Shown here one piece after another: positions 14,613 to 17,821 of a stretch of 17,821 nucleotides of DNA. A program made the translations under genes and the position numbers. Under the pieces are notes generated by a model, which was not told where the DNA came from, searched no databases, and worked only from the letters and a program-made list of their open reading frames with translations. The first letter of the stretch is position 1. Every line of letters starts with the position of its first letter. Origin of the DNA: an uncultured Campylobacter sp. (GTDB taxonomy: Bacteria; Campylobacterota; Campylobacteria; Campylobacterales; Campylobacteraceae); assembly GCF_937997535.1 (NCBI RefSeq), contig NZ_CALKTT010000062.1, forward strand, positions 1-17,821, given 5' to 3'.

Positions 14613-15224
14613 TTATCTGCAAAAATCGTCTAAGATCATGGTTCTAAGACCCTCGATCGTCTTTTTGAAAAATCCAGCCACAGCCAACTCCTCCGCGATA
14701 TATTTCGTATCTTTGCGATCGACCGCTTTTTCAAAATTCATATTTTTATATGCGCTCAACGTTTTTGAACTCATATTTTGCACCGAGCTCTCGCTTTTTG
14801 AAATTCTACCGTCCGCATAAAGCCAATCGCCGTCTTTGAACATATTTGAAGTATAGTCGAAATTTACGTATCTGCCGGCGTTATAGACGCTGCAAATCCC
14901 ATCTTTGTGCCAAATGCTAAATACCATTGCCCTTTCGTCGTTAAAAAGATAAAATTTCATCCTCTTGGCATTCAGCGCGGACTTGTAATTGTTGCCGTAA
15001 GACTTGCCCGCCTCGTCGAGCACAAGCATCCTAAACTCGCCTCTATCCATAGAATAGGAGCCTAAATTTCTGCCGTTTTCATACAGATCCTCGCCGACAA
15101 ATTTATAGATCATGGTTTTGTTGCCGTCGTAAAATTTAAACTCCTTATCGCTCTTAGCCGGGCGCAATATCCCACATCCCCCAAGTAGTGCCGCCAAAAC
15201 GGCAAAAATTATAAAATTTTTCAT
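14613..15224 (-). CDS. Paralogous lipoprotein B
   Basis: 203 residues. The signal peptide MKNFIIFAVLAALLGGC (lipidated Cys17) is identical to that of lipoprotein A, and the DNA from ribosome binding site to signal end is nearly identical too, while the mature parts are strongly diverged. Family blocks: MIYKFVGEDLYENGRNLGSY, LDEAG, FYLFNDERAMVFSIWHKDG, ICSVYNAGRYVNF, and a C-terminal DDFCR. The central and last Cys are conserved in the family. It begins 16 bp after lipoprotein A with AAGGAG spaced normally, in the same operon. Gly at +2 is compatible with outer-membrane sorting. Function unknown. Confidence 0.88.
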   Translation of the reverse strand: MKNFIIFAVLAALLGGCGILRPAKSDKEFKFYDGNKTMIYKFVGEDLYENGRNLGSYSMDRGEFRMLVLDEAGKSYGNNYKSALNAKRMKFYLFNDERAMVFSIWHKDGICSVYNAGRYVNFDYTSNMFKDGDWLYADGRISKSESSVQNMSSKTLSAYKNMNFEKAVDRKDTKYIAEELAVAGFFKKTIEGLRTMILDDFCR

Positions 15225-15245
15225 TTATCACTCCTTAAATTTAAT
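15181..15245 (-). repeat. 65-bp leader repeat, copy 1 (lipoprotein B)
   Basis: Identical to 15839-15903 at 64 of 65 positions (15186 against 15844). It covers the AAATTTAAGGAGTGATAA leader, the ATG and 14-15 codons of the signal peptide. Because lipoprotein A ends inside this copy, its TAA stop lies within the repeat. Confidence 0.95.
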
Positions 15246-15882
15246 CCAACCTTTTAGACTTTTCTCTGCAAAGCAGACCAAGAAGCGTAGCACCGCTAAG
15301 CACGACGGATTTTTTCACATGATCTGCTACTGTCGAATTTAGTTTTTCTAAAATTTTTTTATCCACATAAGATAACTTTTCATTAACGAAATTATACCTG
15401 GATGAAATTTTCCCCATTCCTTTTCTTGACATCAAAACATCATAACTATATGCCACGATCGGCTCGCCTCGTGAATATATAGTGATATACTCCTTTATAT
15501 GTACATATTTTCCTGCGGACAATGCTTTACAAACGCCGTCATTATGGCTATAAGAGATCACTTTAATAAATTCGTTCGGAACGAATATTATCTCCGTAAT
15601 TTTTTTAGAATTATGTTCCTTTGTCGCGCTGGGATCTATATAACCATTTCCCATTTCATCAGTATAAATGTGCGTACCAAGTCCCGGTGCCGTAAGATAT
15701 TTGCCTAACACTTTGCCATTTTTATAGAGTTTTCCGTTATGGGCTCGGTATCTGGTGGAAATATTTTTGTCAAAGCTTAACATTGCGATATCTTCCGAGT
15801 CGGCAATTCCGTTTTGATCTTTTTTGCCCGCGCATCCTCCAAGCAGTGCCGCCAAAACGGCAAAAATTATAAAATTTTTCAT
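15241..15882 (-). CDS. Paralogous lipoprotein A
   Basis: 213 residues, first of three tandem paralogues. Signal MKNFIIFAVLAALLGGC with lipidated Cys17 and Ala at +2. Family blocks: TRYRAHNGKLYKNGKVLGKY, YTDEMGNGY, a hydrophobic-aromatic strand (TEIIFVPNEFIKVISYSHND), GVCKALSAGKYVHIKEY, and a late Cys (LLCREKS). Compared with C, B and D it ends with a more hydrophobic segment (VVLSGATLLGLLC). AAGGAG lies before the ATG. Its coding sequence is more AT-rich than those of its neighbours. The upstream gap to the J-domain gene is 131 bp and should hold the promoter of the lipoprotein operon, but no clear box is visible. Function unknown; an envelope-surface role is only inferred from lipidation. 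Confidence 0.88.
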   Translation of the reverse strand: MKNFIIFAVLAALLGGCAGKKDQNGIADSEDIAMLSFDKNISTRYRAHNGKLYKNGKVLGKYLTAPGLGTHIYTDEMGNGYIDPSATKEHNSKKITEIIFVPNEFIKVISYSHNDGVCKALSAGKYVHIKEYITIYSRGEPIVAYSYDVLMSRKGMGKISSRYNFVNEKLSYVDKKILEKLNSTVADHVKKSVVLSGATLLGLLCREKSKRLD

Positions 15883-15903
15883 TTATCACTCCTTAAATTT
15901 AAT
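15839..15903 (-). repeat. 65-bp leader repeat, copy 2 (lipoprotein A)
   Basis: Counterpart of 15181-15245, with the same leader, start and signal peptide. Similarity stops sharply upstream of the AAATTTAA leader and shortly after the lipobox, outlining a discrete duplicated or converted block. Confidence 0.95.
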
Positions 15904-16013
15904 TTGACGCCGCGGATTTGATCCGCTTTTATCTGCGCACCTTGTCGCCGTATCGCGATCCATCTTAAAATTTCAAGGCGTTTTACGCCCTCAAATTTTA
16001 AAATTTGCTCGCC

Positions 16014-17000
16014 CTACTTCTCGCCGAAGCGCTCCTTTAAAATTTTATACGCCTCGTTGATCTCCTGAAGCCTCTTCGTGCCCTCCTGGATGATCTCCTC
16101 GTCCGCACCCTTGCCCATCAGGATGTCGGGGTGGTATTTTTTCACGAGCTCGCGATATTTTTTCTTGATCTCGCTAAACGTAGCGTCCTTGGAGAGTCCC
16201 AAAATTTCATACGGATCTCTTTTGCTTTTAGCAGAGCTTTGCGAGCCGCCCGAATAGCCGCTACCATACCCACCAGAATATCCGCCGCCGTATGAACCGC
16301 TCGAGCTTTGCGAGCCTCCGTAGCCCGAACCGGCAGAGCCGCCATAGTCGTAGCCCGTGCCGCCGCCATAACTGCTGCTTCCGTAGCCGCCAGTGCTTCT
16401 GCCGCCGTATTTGTCCCAGTACCCGCCGCTTCTTGTGCTATAGCCGTCGTATCCGTCGTAAGCGGAGCTGCTTTGCGAGCCGCCGTTTTCGTAATATGTG
16501 CCGTAAAAGCTGCGCTCAAAGGTCGCGAATATCTGACTTTGGATATGCTCTGCAATGCCCAATCCGTCGCAAATCTGCGAGATTGTGCGCCGCTCTGCCG
16601 CGCTAAAACCGCGATCGACGTAGGCTAAATTTAAAAAGAAATAGATTAGCCCCGTTTTGCGGCTCGGGCTCGGGCGGTAGGTTTGGTTATATTTTTCGGC
16701 GAGCTCGCGCGCGTTTGCGAGGTTTTCTTTCTCGAGCTTATAGACGAGCTTCAGCGCCTGGCGTTCGCGTTCGCCAGCGCCCATTTGGCGCACCAAATCG
16801 TCTAAAATTTCGCTTATCATCGCGGCTTCGGACTCGCTTACGTACCCGTCGCTTTTGGCGACCTTGGCTAGAAGCGCTACTAAAATTTTAGCCTCTGCTA
16901 GCTGCATTTGAGCCTTGCCGCGATAGCCGAAGTTGCCGAAAGCCACGCCGATCTGCGCGAAAATATATAGCGCAATTAAAAGAAATATGATGCTAAGCAC
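16014..17000 (-). CDS. djlA: DjlA-like membrane-anchored J-domain co-chaperone
   Basis: 328 residues. An N-terminal membrane segment (about 1-24) anchors it in the inner membrane; a TerB-like helical domain follows (about 30-165, with ILVALLAKVAKSDGYVSESE); then a Gly/Ser/Tyr-rich linker (166-256) with 17 Tyr in 91 residues; and a C-terminal J domain (262-328) with the DnaK-activating His290-Pro-Asp in KKYHPDI. It should stimulate the ATPase of DnaK near the membrane. The start is GTG at 16998-17000, only 3 bp after the purL stop and without a good ribosome binding site, so translation is probably coupled to purL. The next ATG would delete the membrane anchor. The linker is much longer and more biased than the usual DjlA linker. 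Confidence 0.9.
   Translation of the reverse strand: MLSIIFLLIALYIFAQIGVAFGNFGYRGKAQMQLAEAKILVALLAKVAKSDGYVSESEAAMISEILDDLVRQMGAGERERQALKLVYKLEKENLANARELAEKYNQTYRPSPSRKTGLIYFFLNLAYVDRGFSAAERRTISQICDGLGIAEHIQSQIFATFERSFYGTYYENGGSQSSSAYDGYDGYSTRSGGYWDKYGGRSTGGYGSSSYGGGTGYDYGGSAGSGYGGSQSSSGSYGGGYSGGYGSGYSGGSQSSAKSKRDPYEILGLSKDATFSEIKKKYRELVKKYHPDILMGKGADEEIIQEGTKRLQEINEAYKILKERFGEK
16233..16505 (-). repeat. Low-complexity Gly/Ser/Tyr repeat tract inside djlA
   Basis: Encodes residues 166-256 of the J-domain protein, made of GY, SY and GGS units with three GGSQSS words (residues 173, 228 and 251 onward). The frame is open throughout. Confidence 0.85.
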
Positions 17001-17003
17001 GCG

Positions 17004-17821
17004 CTAATCTTCGCTCTTTACGATCTTGGCAAACTCGCCGAAGTAAATTTCTTTTAGCGCAGCGAGCTTTTTACGGACGGAATTTATACGAAACGTTTCG
17101 CCGCCGCTGGTGCCTAGACGCATCAAGCTTAGCCCGTATTTTGCGGCCAGCTCTTTAAATTTCGCCTCGTCGCGGACGCCGAAAATCGCGCGCGAAAAGC
17201 TCTCGTCGAAAATATCTCTGCTATCATCGCAACTCATCTCAAATTCGCCGCCTACGCCGCCCACGCACGCCATCTTCGCAAGCGTGATCGCCACGCCGCC
17301 GATTCCTACTGAGTTTGCAAATTCCAAAACCCTACTCCTGCCCGCCTCGATCGCGAAGTCCCACAGCGCACGCTCTGCCTTTAAATTTAACTCAGGCAGG
17401 CTGCCTGCGACGCGATTTTCCACCGCTTTCATATAAAGCGAGCCCGCAAAGACGCCCTTCGTATCGCCTACCAGATAGACGCTCACGCCGCTAGCGCAAA
17501 AATCGCTAGGGATGATCTCGCCCTCATTCGTTCCCACGCATACGATCGCGGGAGTGGGCTGGATGCTAACGCCGCCTGTTTCGTTATAAAGGCTTACGTT
17601 GCCGCTGATGACCGGGGTATTTAGCGCGGCGCAAGCCTGTTTGATCCCCTCGCAGCCCTGCGCGAACTGCCACATAACCTCGGGATTTTGCGGATTACCG
17701 TAGTTCAGGCAGTCGGTGATGGCTAGAGGCGTCGCGCCGCTCATAGCGACCTTTCGCCCTGCCGATGCTACCGCGAGCGCCGCGCCTATGCGAGGATGGA
17801 CGTAATTCATCCGCGTGTTGC
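17004..17821 (-). CDS. purL: Phosphoribosylformylglycinamidine synthase subunit PurL, C-terminal part
   Basis: Catalyses ATP-dependent conversion of FGAR to FGAM, the fourth step of purine synthesis, with PurQ and PurS as partners in the small-subunit form. The window covers the last 272 codons or so; the frame stays open to the right edge, so the 5' part is cut off and the ATG at 17808-17810 is internal. Visible motifs: PLAITDCLNYGNPQNPEVMW, SGNVSLYNETGG, and the AIR-synthase-like C-terminal domain with NSVGIGGVAITLAK and LGTSGGETFRIN. The stop is 3 bp before the GTG start of djlA. In this order purL opens a run of minus-strand genes that ends with purH, the last purine enzyme. Confidence 0.96.
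   Translation of the reverse strand, partial: NTRMNYVHPRIGAALAVASAGRKVAMSGATPLAITDCLNYGNPQNPEVMWQFAQGCEGIKQACAALNTPVISGNVSLYNETGGVSIQPTPAIVCVGTNEGEIIPSDFCASGVSVYLVGDTKGVFAGSLYMKAVENRVAGSLPELNLKAERALWDFAIEAGRSRVLEFANSVGIGGVAITLAKMACVGGVGGEFEMSCDDSRDIFDESFSRAIFGVRDEAKFKELAAKYGLSLMRLGTSGGETFRINSVRKKLAALKEIYFGEFAKIVKSED

Noticed and set aside
15912..15934. Terminator-like hairpin GCGGAT-TTG-ATCCGC with TTTT on the plus strand
   Set aside because: No plus-strand gene ends nearby, and on the minus strand, where the genes run, no T run follows.

Overview
The window looks like a chromosome segment from a comparatively GC-rich Campylobacter. Reasons: AAATTT/AAAATTTTA-rich intergenic DNA, AAGGA-type ribosome binding sites, TATAAT promoters mostly without a -35 box, and a gene set (aguA, aguB, purH, a J-domain protein, purL) that I recall lying close together in C. 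jejuni. The species is not determined; the C. gracilis/C. showae group is a guess from base composition.

Left end, about 1-2880: the edge of an integrated mobile element. It holds the 3' part of an unrecognised gene, a C5-cytosine DNA methyltransferase, a small double-CxxC protein and a tyrosine integrase that points at the 3' end of an initiator tRNA-fMet gene. The unrecognised gene and the methyltransferase end in the same 43-bp sequence (42/43 identical), so two unrelated proteins share a 15-residue C-terminal tail and the methyltransferase sits between direct repeats.

Middle, about 2880-10290, mostly minus strand: tRNA-fMet and tRNA-Gln behind a near-consensus promoter; a single type IV pilin-like gene with a perfect TTGACA-17-TATAAT promoter and a strong terminator; the aguA-aguB pair (agmatine to N-carbamoylputrescine to putrescine), in which AguB carries a low-complexity insertion of about 109 residues; and a tRNA-Arg with anticodon GCG. 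On the plus strand follow a secreted Cys-rich protein and a frameshifted two-helix membrane protein. After an untranslated tract with a long GC-rich hairpin and degenerate short repeats comes a periplasmic MsrA-MsrB fusion.

Right end, about 10290-17821, all minus strand: partial purL, a DjlA-like J-domain protein with a Gly/Ser/Tyr-rich linker, three paralogous lipoproteins, a ClpP-fold SDH_sah-type protease, a fourth paralogous lipoprotein and purH. Transcription runs from purL towards purH. The lipoprotein/protease block appears inserted between conserved purine genes. Two of the lipoproteins share an almost identical 65-bp leader (RBS, start and signal peptide) over strongly diverged mature parts.

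The most notable observations are the shared 43-bp gene-end repeat around the methyltransferase, the lipoprotein family with its reused leader, the AguB insertion and the FUS-like DjlA linker. None has been tested by database search.
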